A DNA stretch of 64,000 bases. It comes from Natrononativus amylolyticus. Its GTDB lineage: Archaea; Halobacteriota; Halobacteria; Halobacteriales; Natrialbaceae. The stretch covers positions 1,240,001-1,304,000 of the forward strand of contig NZ_CP101458.1 in assembly GCF_024362525.1 (NCBI RefSeq), given 5' to 3'. The notes under the pieces are model-generated. The model had not been told where the DNA came from and searched no databases. It was given only the letters and a program-made list of their open reading frames with translations. The translations under genes were made by a program, and so were the position numbers. How positions within the stretch are numbered: position 1 is the first letter of the stretch; each line of letters starts with the position of its first letter. Positions 50,444 through 59,307 of this stretch are shown piece after piece.

Positions 50444-51514
50444 ATGGGAACGAGTCTATCTCGCCGACACGTACTCGCAGCGATCGGCGCAGGGGGGATC
50501 GCACTGACGACGCCGGCGCAGGGACGCGCCGACTCGTCGGCCGGTGCCGTGGTGTTCGTCTACGACGACGGCCCGATCGAAGACTACACTCAGGCGTTTC
50601 CCGCCCACCAGGCCTTCGACGCCCCCGCCAGCACCGGCATCGTCACCGAGTGGATCGGCCGCGAAAACTTCATGGGTACCGACTGGATGGACCTCGAGCA
50701 CCTCCGCGAACTCGAGGACGCCGGCTGGGAGATCCTCTCACACACCACCGAACACACCGCCCTGGGAACTTTCGCGCTCACGGCCGACGTCGAGCCGTCC
50801 GACCGCCGCATCCACGTCGAGCGGAACCGCCACGGGTACTACCGCGGGAAGGACCTCGAGATCACCGACGGCGATCACACCGTCCGGCGCACCGTCGTCG
50901 ATTACGGCACCGACGACGTCGGCCAGTACATCGACCTCGACGAGCCGCTCGAGCGGGCGTTCGCCGCCGAGGAGACCGTCGAGCGCTACCCCGCAGACCA
51001 CATGGAGGAGTTCCTCCTCGAATCCAGACGCGAACTCGAGTCCTACGGCTTCGACGTCGACGGCATCCTCTGTCCGTACGACAGCTGCGACGACTGGACC
51101 GTCGAATTCGTCCGCCAGTACTACGAGACCAACGCCAACGCCAACCACGGCTCGCCCATTAACGATCCCGGCGACTACGACCCTCACGAGACGAACCGCG
51201 ACTACTTCATCGAGTTCACCACCCGCGAGGCCGTCAAAGCTGACCTCGACGAGATCGCCGCACGGGACGCCCTCGGCGTCATCGGCGCCCACACCTTCAA
51301 AGAGGAGGTGACTGAAGACCGCATCTACGAGACCCTCCAGTGGGTCGACGACCGCGGCCTCGAGGTCCTCACCCTCCGGGAGGCCGCCGAACGCTTCGGC
51401 GGGACGGCGGCCTCGGCTCGCTCGCAGCCGACCGGCAGGCTCACAGGTCCCGTCCGCGGGATGCCCCATCGGGATCGGTTCCCCGGCCCGGGTCGCGTCT
51501 GGTACCGTCCCTGA
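50444..51514 (+). CDS. Tat-exported polysaccharide deacetylase-family protein, copy 2
   Basis: The 356-residue protein starts MGTSLSRRHVLAAIGAGGIA, a Tat signal unrelated in sequence to that of copy 1. Residues 34-320 match copy 1 with only a handful of changes: ED to EN near the WIGREDFMG segment, RK to VE in DDWTRKFVRQ, and V to I in GSPVND. The C-terminal 35 residues differ and are shorter. All candidate metal ligands (VYDDGP, SHTTEH) are kept. It has its own AT-rich promoter region (50395-50440), so both copies may be expressed independently. Confidence 0.85.
   Translation: MGTSLSRRHVLAAIGAGGIALTTPAQGRADSSAGAVVFVYDDGPIEDYTQAFPAHQAFDAPASTGIVTEWIGRENFMGTDWMDLEHLRELEDAGWEILSHTTEHTALGTFALTADVEPSDRRIHVERNRHGYYRGKDLEITDGDHTVRRTVVDYGTDDVGQYIDLDEPLERAFAAEETVERYPADHMEEFLLESRRELESYGFDVDGILCPYDSCDDWTVEFVRQYYETNANANHGSPINDPGDYDPHETNRDYFIEFTTREAVKADLDEIAARDALGVIGAHTFKEEVTEDRIYETLQWVDDRGLEVLTLREAAERFGGTAASARSQPTGRLTGPVRGMPHRDRFPGPGRVWYRP
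50543..51405 (+). repeat. Direct repeat unit B, copy of 49268-50130
   Basis: Second member of the tandem pair; differences are mostly third-position changes plus about four amino-acid replacements. Confidence 0.9.
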
Positions 51515-51523
51515 CGGCGGTAC

Positions 51524-51769
51524 TCACAGCGTTCCGCGGAGTCTGACCGCGTCGTCGGTGATCTCCTCGATACTCCCCTCGTCGAGCGGATGCGCCTCGG
51601 CGGTGACGTCACCCCAGCCGAGTCTCGCCTTGATCGTCTCGAGGACGGTCGGATCCGCGACGACGTAGCCGCGGCCATCCGTCACCTCCACGATGCGGCC
51701 GACGGCCGTTCCGTCGACGTTCAGCACGCGTTTTCCCTCGTCAGCCTCGGTGAGGATTCTGTCGGTCAT
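51524..51769 (-). CDS. PRC-barrel-like small protein
   Basis: From ATG 51769 the protein has 81 residues. LTEADEGKRVLNVDGTAVGRI (about 5-25) and VTDGRGYVVADP match the PRC-barrel strand pattern (G-x-V-x-(D/N)xxGxxVGxI). The second half is a short acidic module (AEAHPLDEGSIEEITDDAVRL). Haloarchaea have many such single-barrel proteins that probably bind RNA or protein partners. Role unknown. Confidence 0.78.
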   Translation of the reverse strand: MTDRILTEADEGKRVLNVDGTAVGRIVEVTDGRGYVVADPTVLETIKARLGWGDVTAEAHPLDEGSIEEITDDAVRLRGTL

Positions 51770-52033
51770 GGGAAAGGGTCGGTTCGAACGGACGCCGGTG
51801 GCTCCGGAGCGGACGTGTGACTGGACGGGGGTACCCGGGAGTCGAGCATAAACCGCCGAAATCGTTTTCCGCTCCCACCTCGGGTTTCCAGCCCTGTAAC
51901 GACGAGTAACGAGAGATTGGCGTGAAACGGTCCGCTTCGGGCCGTTCCGGCCGGCTCTCGCCTTGGGTAAGTAGAGACTGACTCTATGAAACAGAAAGGT
52001 TATGGTGGTAGTCACGTACTTCCAGATGATTCA

Positions 52034-52765
52034 ATGGACGACGAACCCGTGTCGTTCGCCGCGTCGTTCGACGATCCCCGCATCACGGACCAGTTTTGCC
52101 GGCGCGTCGTCGACGACGGCGCCGTGACCCTCCTCGGTGTCGTTCACGACCACCCCGCAAGCATCGCCCGCGTCGAACTCGTCCTCGAGGCCGCCTCACC
52201 CGACGTGCTGGCCCTCGAGTTGCCGCCGGCGGCGATCCCGCTGTACCGGATGTACGCCAGGGATCCGTCGCCGGCACCCCGCTTCGGCGGCGAGATGGCC
52301 GCGGCGATCCGTGCGGCCGACGGCGTCGATCTCCGGGGGATCGACGCACCGAGCTGGTCGTTCCTCCGCCAGCTGGTCCACCGGCTCGTCGGCGAGCGCG
52401 TCGCACCCTCGACGGCCCGTCGGGTGCTCTCGAGCGTCGGGAGCGCGACGCGGACGGCGGTGACCTGCCGGCTGGCGGCGACGCTGACCCACGCGACGTC
52501 GATGACCGTCGCCTACGACGATCCGATCGAGTACGACTGCGATCACACCGACTCTCCGGAGCGCCAGGCGGCCCACGAACAGGCCCACGTCGCCGGCGTC
52601 CAGGCCCTGCTCGGCGGCGCCGACGCCAGCGCGGTCGCCTACCGCGACGAGACCAGAGAGCGATGTATGATCGACCGCCTCGAGGCCGCCCGGCGGCAGG
52701 GGTCGGTCGTCGCCGTCGTCGGCGTCGACCACCTCGAGGCGATCGAGACGGCGCTCTCCTCGTGA
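52034..52765 (+). CDS. TraB/GumN-like domain protein
   Basis: From ATG 52034 (MDDEPVSFAASFDD) this gives 243 residues; ATG 51986 would add 16 residues preceding it and is less likely. The core VTLLGVVHDHPASIARVELVL (about 30-50) and PDVLALELPPAAIPLY (about 54-69) match the TraB strand-helix start with GxxH and E motifs. A later VAVVGVDHLEAIETAL (about 226-241) supplies another GxxH. The fold is related to erythromycin-esterase/TIKI-like peptidases. The substrate is unknown, and no membrane segment is present. Confidence 0.75.
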   Translation: MDDEPVSFAASFDDPRITDQFCRRVVDDGAVTLLGVVHDHPASIARVELVLEAASPDVLALELPPAAIPLYRMYARDPSPAPRFGGEMAAAIRAADGVDLRGIDAPSWSFLRQLVHRLVGERVAPSTARRVLSSVGSATRTAVTCRLAATLTHATSMTVAYDDPIEYDCDHTDSPERQAAHEQAHVAGVQALLGGADASAVAYRDETRERCMIDRLEAARRQGSVVAVVGVDHLEAIETALSS

Positions 52766-52855
52766 AAAGGCCCCCCACGGATGTCCGTCCGCCAGTTGCA
52801 ACGCAGCCACGAACCGCCCCGCGGGCGCGCCGGGACATCGGTACAGCGGACCGTG

Positions 52856-53182
52856 TCAGTCGATGGCCGCGGGATCGATCCGAACGCCCCCGTCGGCGGA
52901 GACGGTGACCCGGTACCCGACGGCGACGAACGAGACCGTCCCGCCGCGGCGCGGGGTTCCGTCGTAGCGCGGCCGGAACAGCGCGTCGAGCGCCTCGGGG
53001 TCGATGCTGTCGTACAGCGAGTGCCAACAGGAGTCGGCGTCGACGTCCGGCCGACCGGCCAGCAGGGCGACGATCGTCGCGCTTGGCGACGGCGTTCCGG
53101 CCGGATCGTACCAGCCTCGAGTGCCGCGGAGGTCGTCGGGGCCGTCGGATCCCGGCGGATCGCCGGCGGTGTCGTCGTCCAT
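52856..53182 (-). CDS. HalOD1 output-domain protein
   Basis: The 108-residue protein consists of a Pro/Gly/Asp-rich N-terminus and one HalOD1 domain. TIVALLAGRPDVDADSCW (about 36-53), SLYDSIDPEALDALFRP (about 55-71) and a final beta hairpin (GTVSFVAVGYRVTVSADGGVRI) are the family pattern. Normally HalOD1 is the output domain of haloarchaeal signalling proteins; here it is free-standing. It may act as a partner of a receiver domain protein. Confidence 0.85.
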   Translation of the reverse strand: MDDDTAGDPPGSDGPDDLRGTRGWYDPAGTPSPSATIVALLAGRPDVDADSCWHSLYDSIDPEALDALFRPRYDGTPRRGGTVSFVAVGYRVTVSADGGVRIDPAAID

Positions 53183-53281
53183 AGAGTGCGCTACGTTTCC
53201 GCCTCGGGGTCAAAAGCGTACTCGTTAGTTCCCGGAACGATCGTTCAGGAGAGACGACCGGTCGCGCGACCGTCGCGGCGA

Positions 53282-53611
53282 TCACTGGCGCAGCGAGGAG
53301 ATACAGTTCCAGCAGTAGGTGAACGTCTGGTCGGCCTCGTTTCGCGCGCCGCAGTGGACACACCGGATCGTCTCGCCGTCGAACTCGAGGGTGCGCTCGA
53401 GCGTCGACGGGTCGTCCTCTTCGGGCCCGTCTCGCGGGCCGGAGTAGCCGTCGGCGCCCGAGGAGGGGTGGGAGCTGAAGTGGTTTCCGTCGGCGAACGA
53501 CGGGGCCGGCGCGCCGTCGCTGTTCTCGCGGCGGACGTAGACGTAGTACAGCACCAGGTGGAGGAGGGCGAACAGCGCCACGTAGCCGATGAGCCAGCCC
53601 CAGAGCTCCAT
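53282..53611 (-). CDS. Membrane-anchored zinc-ribbon protein (DUF7577-like)
   Basis: The 109-residue protein has an N-terminal membrane helix (about 3-26) and a low-complexity linker. The C-terminal ribbon is IRCVHCGARNEADQTFTYCWNC, with CVHC and CWNC pairs 15-20 residues apart. It ends ISSLRQ. This layout is common in haloarchaea (DUF7577 from memory). Zinc binding is certain in motif terms; function unknown. Confidence 0.8.
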   Translation of the reverse strand: MELWGWLIGYVALFALLHLVLYYVYVRRENSDGAPAPSFADGNHFSSHPSSGADGYSGPRDGPEEDDPSTLERTLEFDGETIRCVHCGARNEADQTFTYCWNCISSLRQ

Positions 53612-53712
53612 TGGTGTGACATACGGTCTCAGAGCACTTGGTTATTCCCCGGTCTATCGGGCGAGCTGACCGTCAGCACCTCGAGAACGACACGAAAGAG
53701 AGAGGGCGGAAC

Positions 53713-54612
53713 TCACCGGGGCGGCGACAGCTCCCGTCCGAACTCGTCGAAGACCTCGAGACCGTCGCCGAGTTCGTAGGCGAGGTGGCGCTCCTCCTGG
53801 CGGTTCTCGCCGGCCTCCTCGAGCGGGGTCGCGACGTCCTCCCAGCCGGGTTTGATCTTGACGCTCTTTGCGGGCATGCCGACGGCGATGTGGTGGGCGG
53901 GGACGTCGTTCTGAACGATCGCGCGGGCGCCGACGATCGCGTTCTCGCCGATCCGGTTCCCCGCCCGGATCATCGAGTCGTAGGTGAGGCGGACGTCGTC
54001 CTCGACGATCGTGTGGTAGTTTCTGACCTCGGTCTGGTCGACGACGTCGTGGTCGTGGCTGTAGACGTGGACGCCGTCCGAGATCGACACCCGATCGCCG
54101 ATCGTGAGCTTCCCCCGGTCGTCCAGGTGGACATCGTCGTGGACCACGGTGTTGTCACCGACGGTGATGTTGTGTCCGTAGGTGAACGTCACGCCCTTGA
54201 AAAAGCGGCAGTTCTCCCCGCAGTCTTCGAAGAGGTGGTCCGCGAGCATCGCCCGGAACCGCAGCGCGAACTCGACGTTGTCGGCGATCGGCAGGCTGTC
54301 GAACTGCCGCCAGAGCCACTGGAGGTGTTTCGAGCGCCGGAACGCCTCCTCGTCCTTCTCGGCGTAGTACTCGCTCTCGAGGGTGGTGTTACACGGATCG
54401 TAGCTCTGCAGTCGCACCCGCTCCGCCGGCGAGACGTCCGCCCCCGACCGCCACTGCTCGTACGCCTCCCGGTCGCCCGAGAGGTCGATCAGGACGTCCT
54501 CGACGACCGAACACGTGTCCTCGTCGCTCTCGAGTCGCCGGTCGACCTCCTCGACGAACTCGCGCATTCCCGCCTCGGCGTCCTCGGGCAGCGAGACGTA
54601 CCGCTTGGTCAT
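53713..54612 (-). CDS. Acyltransferase with left-handed beta helix (hexapeptide repeats)
   Basis: From ATG 54612 (MTKRYVSLPEDAEAG) the protein has 299 residues; ATG 54639 would add nine. The first 130 residues are helical and acidic, an unusually long extension. Hexapeptide repeats then run GVTFTYGHNITVGDNTVVHD, LTIGDRVSISDGVHVYSHDHD and RIGENAIVGARAIVQNDVPAH (about 155-260). They end in the family VGMPAKSVK. The catalytic His lies in YSHDHD. It is a CoA- or ACP-dependent O-acetyl or acyl transferase, perhaps for surface sugars. Confidence 0.85.
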   Translation of the reverse strand: MTKRYVSLPEDAEAGMREFVEEVDRRLESDEDTCSVVEDVLIDLSGDREAYEQWRSGADVSPAERVRLQSYDPCNTTLESEYYAEKDEEAFRRSKHLQWLWRQFDSLPIADNVEFALRFRAMLADHLFEDCGENCRFFKGVTFTYGHNITVGDNTVVHDDVHLDDRGKLTIGDRVSISDGVHVYSHDHDVVDQTEVRNYHTIVEDDVRLTYDSMIRAGNRIGENAIVGARAIVQNDVPAHHIAVGMPAKSVKIKPGWEDVATPLEEAGENRQEERHLAYELGDGLEVFDEFGRELSPPR

Positions 54613-54699
54613 ACGCCGACGTACTGCGTCGTCGGGCATAGGCGTTCGGTTGTGCGTTCCGTTTGCCCGGATCCAACCGACGAGCAACGGAATGCCTCG

Positions 54700-54936
54700 T
54701 CAGGAACGGGTGAAGACGTCGACCGACGCGGTTCGACGGAAGAGGGCGGCAACGAATACCCCGAGGAGGACGGCAACGAACACCGTCTCGGGTGGGAACC
54801 TGAGAACGAGCGGACTGATAAGTATCACGAGGATCACAGCGAGGGGGACGAGGACGTACTCGAGCAGCGTCTCGATGCGCTCGAGGCGGTCCGTGAGTTC
54901 CCGGTCTATCAGTGGTATAGACAGTTCTGTCGGCAA
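54700..54936 (-). CDS. Small two-helix membrane protein (start uncertain)
   Basis: The frame has no ATG near the protein part; a TTG at 54936 would give about 78 residues, LPTELSIPLIDRELTDRLER onward. Two hydrophobic segments (about 24-44 and 48-66) separated by RFPPET are convincing for a real membrane protein. The upstream extension to 55167 overlaps the aldo/keto reductase start region and is not protein-like. It ends FRRTASVDVFTRS. Confidence 0.5.
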   Translation of the reverse strand: MPTELSIPLIDRELTDRLERIETLLEYVLVPLAVILVILISPLVLRFPPETVFVAVLLGVFVAALFRRTASVDVFTRS

Positions 54937-55021
54937 CTCCGTCCGATTACCGCTGTCTTCCGTTCTCTCCCTTCGGAGCCGTTCCGCACGCCCTAAGTCA
55001 CCTCGCTCCCAACCACCGAGT

Positions 55022-56077
55022 ATGCAGTACCAGCAACTCGGTGACTCCGAGGTCGAGGTCAGCGAGGTCGGCTTCGGCGCGTGGGTCGTCGGCACCGACT
55101 GGTGGGGCGACCGCTCGGAAGAGGACGCCCTCGAGATGATCCAGTACGCCGTCGACCAGGGGATCACCTACTTCGACACCGGCGACGTCTACGGCCACGG
55201 CCGCAGCGAGAAACTCATCGGCCAGGCCCTCGCCGAGGTCCGCGAGGAGGTGACGATCGCCACCAAGGTCGGCTACGACTTCTACAACAACCCGCAGGCG
55301 GGCCACGGCGAGCTCCCGAAGGAGATGGACCCCGATTACCTGCGCGAGGCCGTCGAGAAGAGCACAGAGCGCCTCGACGTCGAGACGATCGACGTCCTCC
55401 AACTCCACAACGCGAACGTCGAGGAGATCACCCCGGAGGTGCTCGAACTCCTCGACGAACTCGAGGAGGAGGGGCTGATCCGCGCTCGCGGACTCGCGCT
55501 CGGCCCCTCGATCGGCTGGCTCGCGGAGGGCGACCTCGCCATCGAGGAAGAGTTCGACTCCCTCCAGCTGGTCTGGAACGTCTTAGAGCAGGAGGTCGGC
55601 AACCACTTCCTCGAGACGATCGGCCGGACGGATTCGAGCACGAGCCTCATCCCTCGCGTCCCTCACTCCTCGGGCATTCTCAACGAGCAGGTCACCCCCG
55701 AGACCGAACTCGAGGCGGGCGACCACCGCGGCTTCCGCCCCGACGAGTGGTACGAGACGGGCTGGGAGAAGCTCGAGGCGTTGCGTTTCCTCGAACGCGA
55801 TGGTGAAAGAACGATGGGACAGGCTTCCATCGCCTGGCTCCTGAGTCACGAGCCCGTCGCGAGCGTGACGCCGACGTTCCGGACGAGAGCCGACATCGAC
55901 GAGTGGGCGGCCGCGAGCGACGTTCCGAAGCTCACGGACGAAGAGCTGACTCGCGTGGCCGAACTGTACGCCAGCGGCTTCGACATCGACCGCGACGACG
56001 GCATGGACAGTCTGCGCTCGTCGGTCGACGGCGAGGACATCCGCTCGGCCGGCCTGGATAAGCTGGCGGCCGACTGA
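55022..56077 (+). CDS. Aldo/keto reductase
   Basis: From ATG 55022 (MQYQQLGDSEVEVSEVGFG) the protein has 351 residues. The catalytic Asp/Tyr are in TYFDTGDVYGHGRSEKLIGQA (about 46-66), Lys in VTIATKVGYDF (about 76-86) and His in IDVLQLHNANVEE (about 124-136). A C-terminal DREGER-like tract and EHL-free end are as in the AKR11-13 group. It reduces aldehydes or ketones with NAD(P)H. It lies between unrelated genes, so the substrate is open. Confidence 0.92.
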   Translation: MQYQQLGDSEVEVSEVGFGAWVVGTDWWGDRSEEDALEMIQYAVDQGITYFDTGDVYGHGRSEKLIGQALAEVREEVTIATKVGYDFYNNPQAGHGELPKEMDPDYLREAVEKSTERLDVETIDVLQLHNANVEEITPEVLELLDELEEEGLIRARGLALGPSIGWLAEGDLAIEEEFDSLQLVWNVLEQEVGNHFLETIGRTDSSTSLIPRVPHSSGILNEQVTPETELEAGDHRGFRPDEWYETGWEKLEALRFLERDGERTMGQASIAWLLSHEPVASVTPTFRTRADIDEWAAASDVPKLTDEELTRVAELYASGFDIDRDDGMDSLRSSVDGEDIRSAGLDKLAAD

Positions 56078-56085
56078 TCCTGTAA

Positions 56086-57555
56086 CTACTTCGAGAGCGC
56101 CCGCTCGACCGCGTTCGCCACCCCTCGAGCCTTCTCCGCGAGCGGTTCCGAAACCAACCCGTCGGCGACGGCCTCCTCGAGTTCGTCCCGGTCGACGATT
56201 TCGACCGAGCCGTCGGGCCGCCGGATCACGTCGACGTAGAGATCGACGTAGCGGGCGCAGTCGGGAAACAGCTCGACGGGCGTACAGACGTTGACGTAGG
56301 TTCCCTTCGTCTCACCCGAGGAATCGCGGTACGTGGTGGGGTACCACCACCGGCCCTCGCGGAGCTTCGTCACCGCGACGTCGCCGTCTTCTTTGGGGAC
56401 CTCGAGGGCGTCGTACGTCCCGCCGCCGCGCATCGACCGCTCGAGGGTGACGTTCCCCGCCGAATCCCAGTCGGTGACCTCGCCGCGACCCAGCGTGATG
56501 AGTCGGCCGTCGGGTTTCCCGTGGCCGAGCGCGATCCGATCGCCGCGCTGGGGGCCGAACTGGCGGGAGACGGCGGCGAACGGGAACTCGCGATCGTCCC
56601 CGTCGTCGGCCGGGTCGACGACGGCCTCCGCGAAGTCGACCGCCGCGCTCGCGGCCCGGTCGGCGGCCTTGGTGCGGTGGTGGCCGGGGATGGTCGTCTC
56701 GACCGCCCGCCGCAGGTCGTCGAGGGCGAACCGGGACTCGCGGCCGAACCAGAGCCACGCCGTCGCCTCCGGCGCTGCGAGTCGGCGGGGGTCTTCGGAT
56801 TCGTCGACGCCGTCGAGGTCGTCCTCGATCGCCCGCGCGCGCTCGCTCGCCCGCTCGAGCGCCGTGCCCATCGCCTCGAGATCCGCGTCGCGGGCGGCGC
56901 GCTGCCAGCGAACGCCCCAGCCGTCGGGGACGTCGACCGAGAGCAGGTCGGTCATGCCGACGAGTTCCGTTCCCCGTTCCCCCGACACGGCGGCGGAGAC
57001 GCCGCTGCGGGCTCGAGAGAGGGTCACGAGTCCGCCGCCGACCTCGAGGTTCGGCGCGACGAGCGGGCGGTCGTCGTCCCACGGCGGCGCTGGCTCGCGG
57101 ACCTGCACCCGGTAGCGGTTGCCGCTGTCGACGTAGCCGTCGACGTCCTCGTACCTGAGATAGCCGCGTCGGTCGTCGCCGAGGTTGACGACCGCACCGC
57201 TCCCGCCGTCGACCTCGATCACTTCGCCGTCGAAGACGGCCCCCTTCGGAACCACGGCCTCCCAGCGGAAGGTGTCGATGGCGAGGTCCTCGAGTTCGCT
57301 TGCGACCGCGTCGACTGCATCGGGCTCGCCCGAGACGGCGACGCCCTGACGGTCGCGGGTGGTCTCGACGGCGACGGCGGCCGGCTCGGATGGAAACGCG
57401 GCGTCGAAGCGGTCCCGGATCGGCTCGGACGCCTGAACGACCTCGAACTCGCGCTCCCGCAGGAGCCGAGTGATCGCCGTCGTGTAGATTCCCCGAACGC
57501 GAACCGGGGGCGTCGACCCGTCCGGTGGAGCCGTCGAGGCGTCGTCAGCCGTCAT
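56086..57555 (-). CDS. FAU-1-like ribonuclease (RNase E/G S1-like + DUF402)
   Basis: From ATG 57555 the protein has 489 residues. The N-terminal part (PVRVRGIYTTAITRLLRERE, about 17-36) matches RNase E/G-type FAU-1 proteins. An S1-like barrel follows (DGEVIEVDGGSGAVVNLGDDRRG, about 107-129). The C-terminal DUF402 domain contains RWWYPTTYRDSSGETKGTYV (about 404-423) and NVCTPVELFPDCARYVDLYV (about 424-443). FAU-1 proteins bind AU-rich RNA and contribute to rRNA processing. Its start overlaps the stop of the gene at 57552 by 4 bp, so the two are coupled. Confidence 0.88.
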   Translation of the reverse strand: MTADDASTAPPDGSTPPVRVRGIYTTAITRLLREREFEVVQASEPIRDRFDAAFPSEPAAVAVETTRDRQGVAVSGEPDAVDAVASELEDLAIDTFRWEAVVPKGAVFDGEVIEVDGGSGAVVNLGDDRRGYLRYEDVDGYVDSGNRYRVQVREPAPPWDDDRPLVAPNLEVGGGLVTLSRARSGVSAAVSGERGTELVGMTDLLSVDVPDGWGVRWQRAARDADLEAMGTALERASERARAIEDDLDGVDESEDPRRLAAPEATAWLWFGRESRFALDDLRRAVETTIPGHHRTKAADRAASAAVDFAEAVVDPADDGDDREFPFAAVSRQFGPQRGDRIALGHGKPDGRLITLGRGEVTDWDSAGNVTLERSMRGGGTYDALEVPKEDGDVAVTKLREGRWWYPTTYRDSSGETKGTYVNVCTPVELFPDCARYVDLYVDVIRRPDGSVEIVDRDELEEAVADGLVSEPLAEKARGVANAVERALSK

Positions 57556-57929
57556 CGAAGCGTCTCCCGGTCGGCCGCAAAGCGGACCCGGTCGTGGATC
57601 GTCGGCCCCAGCGTCAGTTCGACGTACTCCTCGCCCAGGATCCGGCCGTCCTCGACGTACACGCCCCAGGTGTCGAAGCGGAGCCAGCCGCGCATCTCGC
57701 CGCCGTGGGTCGTGATGTCGGCGTACTCGACGGCGTGTTCCGGAAACTCGGCGCTCGAGTGGGCCATCGCCATGTCGGAGTAGACGGTGTCGTGGTCGTC
57801 GAAGAAGGCCTCGAGGGCCGCGGCGTCCTCGGAGACGGCCTCGACGACGGCCGCCGAGGCGGCCGTCAGGGACTCGAGCGTGAGTCCCTGCTCGCGGAGT
57901 GCCTGCTGGGTTCGCTGGTCGAAGTGCAT
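57552..57929 (-). CDS. Conserved haloarchaeal protein (DUF7532-like), coupled to FAU-1
   Basis: The 125-residue protein starts MHFDQRTQQALREQGLTLES. A helical N-terminal half is followed by a beta-rich C-terminal half (YADITTHGGEMRGWLRFDTW, about 70-89, then RILGEEYVELTLGPTIHD). It is soluble and acidic. The stop overlaps the FAU-1 start (ATGA), which ties it to RNA processing by context. From memory the family is DUF7532. Confidence 0.72.
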   Translation of the reverse strand: MHFDQRTQQALREQGLTLESLTAASAAVVEAVSEDAAALEAFFDDHDTVYSDMAMAHSSAEFPEHAVEYADITTHGGEMRGWLRFDTWGVYVEDGRILGEEYVELTLGPTIHDRVRFAADRETLR

Positions 57930-57977
57930 ACGCGTCGCTTGGCGAGCGATCCCTTTGTGGATTCCGAGTCCGGAACG

Positions 57978-58163
57978 TCAGTCGTCTGCGGGGACGGAGC
58001 CGGTCCAGTTCGCCCGAGAATCGGTGGGCGTGGTGTCGTCGACGGTGGGCTCTTCGGGCGTCGGTTCGAGGTCTGTTCGTGTCTCCGTTCGTTTCGGATC
58101 GGTCGTCTCCTCGTCCTCGGCGGGCGGGGCCGAGTAGAGGATGCCGCGGCTTGCGCTGTACAT
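57978..58163 (-). CDS. Small Thr/Asp-rich protein, unknown
   Basis: The 61-residue frame starts MYSASRGILYSAPPAEDEET and is rich in Thr, Glu, Asp and Pro. It is disordered in appearance and has no Cys or hydrophobic segment. The position 49 bp upstream of the DUF7532-like gene on the same strand could make it the first gene of a three-gene unit. Reality rests on composition and a good start context only. Confidence 0.45.
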   Translation of the reverse strand: MYSASRGILYSAPPAEDEETTDPKRTETRTDLEPTPEEPTVDDTTPTDSRANWTGSVPADD

Positions 58164-58290
58164 CGCTTGCCACGGACTCGAGACTGTGAACCCTTAACTT
58201 CCCCCCTTATACATGTGTTGATATTAAATACCATACTAGGATCCTCGTATCGCCGAATCTATTTCTAAAGTGGAAGGTGTAGAGGCGGGT

Positions 58291-59307
58291 ATGTCGCGCC
58301 GGCGCGATCCCATCGAACGATCGGCCGAAGAGACGGACGACCTCTACGACGTCTCGACGTGGGAGCCGCGGTCGGTAGTGGACCGGTTCTCCTACGGGCT
58401 GTACTGGGGGATCAACGCCGGTTTGCACGTCATCGTATTGCTCGTCGCGCTCGTGATCACGGTGTACCTGTTCTTCTCGCCGGCGCTCGTCGTCGCCCAG
58501 GATCCGATCGTCAGCGCCTTCTTCGCGCTCTCGATCGTCCCCGCGCTGTTGCTCGCGGGCTACATCTGGTACGCCGACATCACGACGAACGAGCCGCTGG
58601 GGCTGCTCGTGGCGACGTTCGTGCTCGCGATGCTGTTCGCGACGTTCGCGGCGGTGCTCAACACGATCGGCGGGCTGGCGTTCGACACGGCCACGATCGT
58701 CGGGGCCGCGCTGTTCTTCTACCTCATCGTCGGCCCCGTCGAGGAGACGGTGAAGCTCCTCGCGGTCCGGGTGCTCGCCTACCGGAGCAAGACGTTCGAC
58801 GCCGTCATCGACGGCGCCGTCTACGGCGCCGTCGCGGGGCTCGGCTTCGCGGCGATCGAGAACGCGATGTACATCGCCAGCCACGTTGCGGAGGTCGACT
58901 CCGGTGCGAGCCTGCTGAGCGCCGCGACGGGCATCGCCACGGTGCGCGCGCTCGCCGGTCCCGGCCACGTCATCTACTCGGCGATCGCCGGCTACTACCT
59001 CGGGCTGGCGAAGTTCAACCCGCAGTACGCCGGCCCGCTGATCGTCAAGGGGTTGCTCATCGCCTCCGTGGTCCACGGCACCTACAACGTCACCGTCCAG
59101 ATCGTCCCCGGCTACCTCGCGGCGACCTACCCCATCAGCGGCGACGTCGCGTTCGTCGGCTACGTCATCGCGTTCGACCTCGCGATCGGCTACTACCTCT
59201 ACCGGAAGATCACCCGGTACCGCCGGACCTACCGCCGGATCAGAGCCGACGCCGACGGGGCGGACCACGCGCCCGAACTCACGGAGTTCGAGCCGTCACA
59301 GCGATAG
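58291..59307 (+). CDS. PrsW-family intramembrane metalloprotease
   Basis: From ATG 58291 the protein has 338 residues with eight membrane helices. The PrsW motifs are complete: PVEETVKLLAVRV with the EExxK glutamates (about 150), FAAIENAMYI with FxxxE (about 187), GPGHVIYSAIAGYYLG His (about 223) and VVHGTYN His (about 261). PrsW proteins cleave membrane substrates such as anti-sigma factors in bacteria. Archaeal targets are unknown. Its stop overlaps that of riboflavin synthase by 12 bp. Confidence 0.9.
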   Translation: MSRRRDPIERSAEETDDLYDVSTWEPRSVVDRFSYGLYWGINAGLHVIVLLVALVITVYLFFSPALVVAQDPIVSAFFALSIVPALLLAGYIWYADITTNEPLGLLVATFVLAMLFATFAAVLNTIGGLAFDTATIVGAALFFYLIVGPVEETVKLLAVRVLAYRSKTFDAVIDGAVYGAVAGLGFAAIENAMYIASHVAEVDSGASLLSAATGIATVRALAGPGHVIYSAIAGYYLGLAKFNPQYAGPLIVKGLLIASVVHGTYNVTVQIVPGYLAATYPISGDVAFVGYVIAFDLAIGYYLYRKITRYRRTYRRIRADADGADHAPELTEFEPSQR

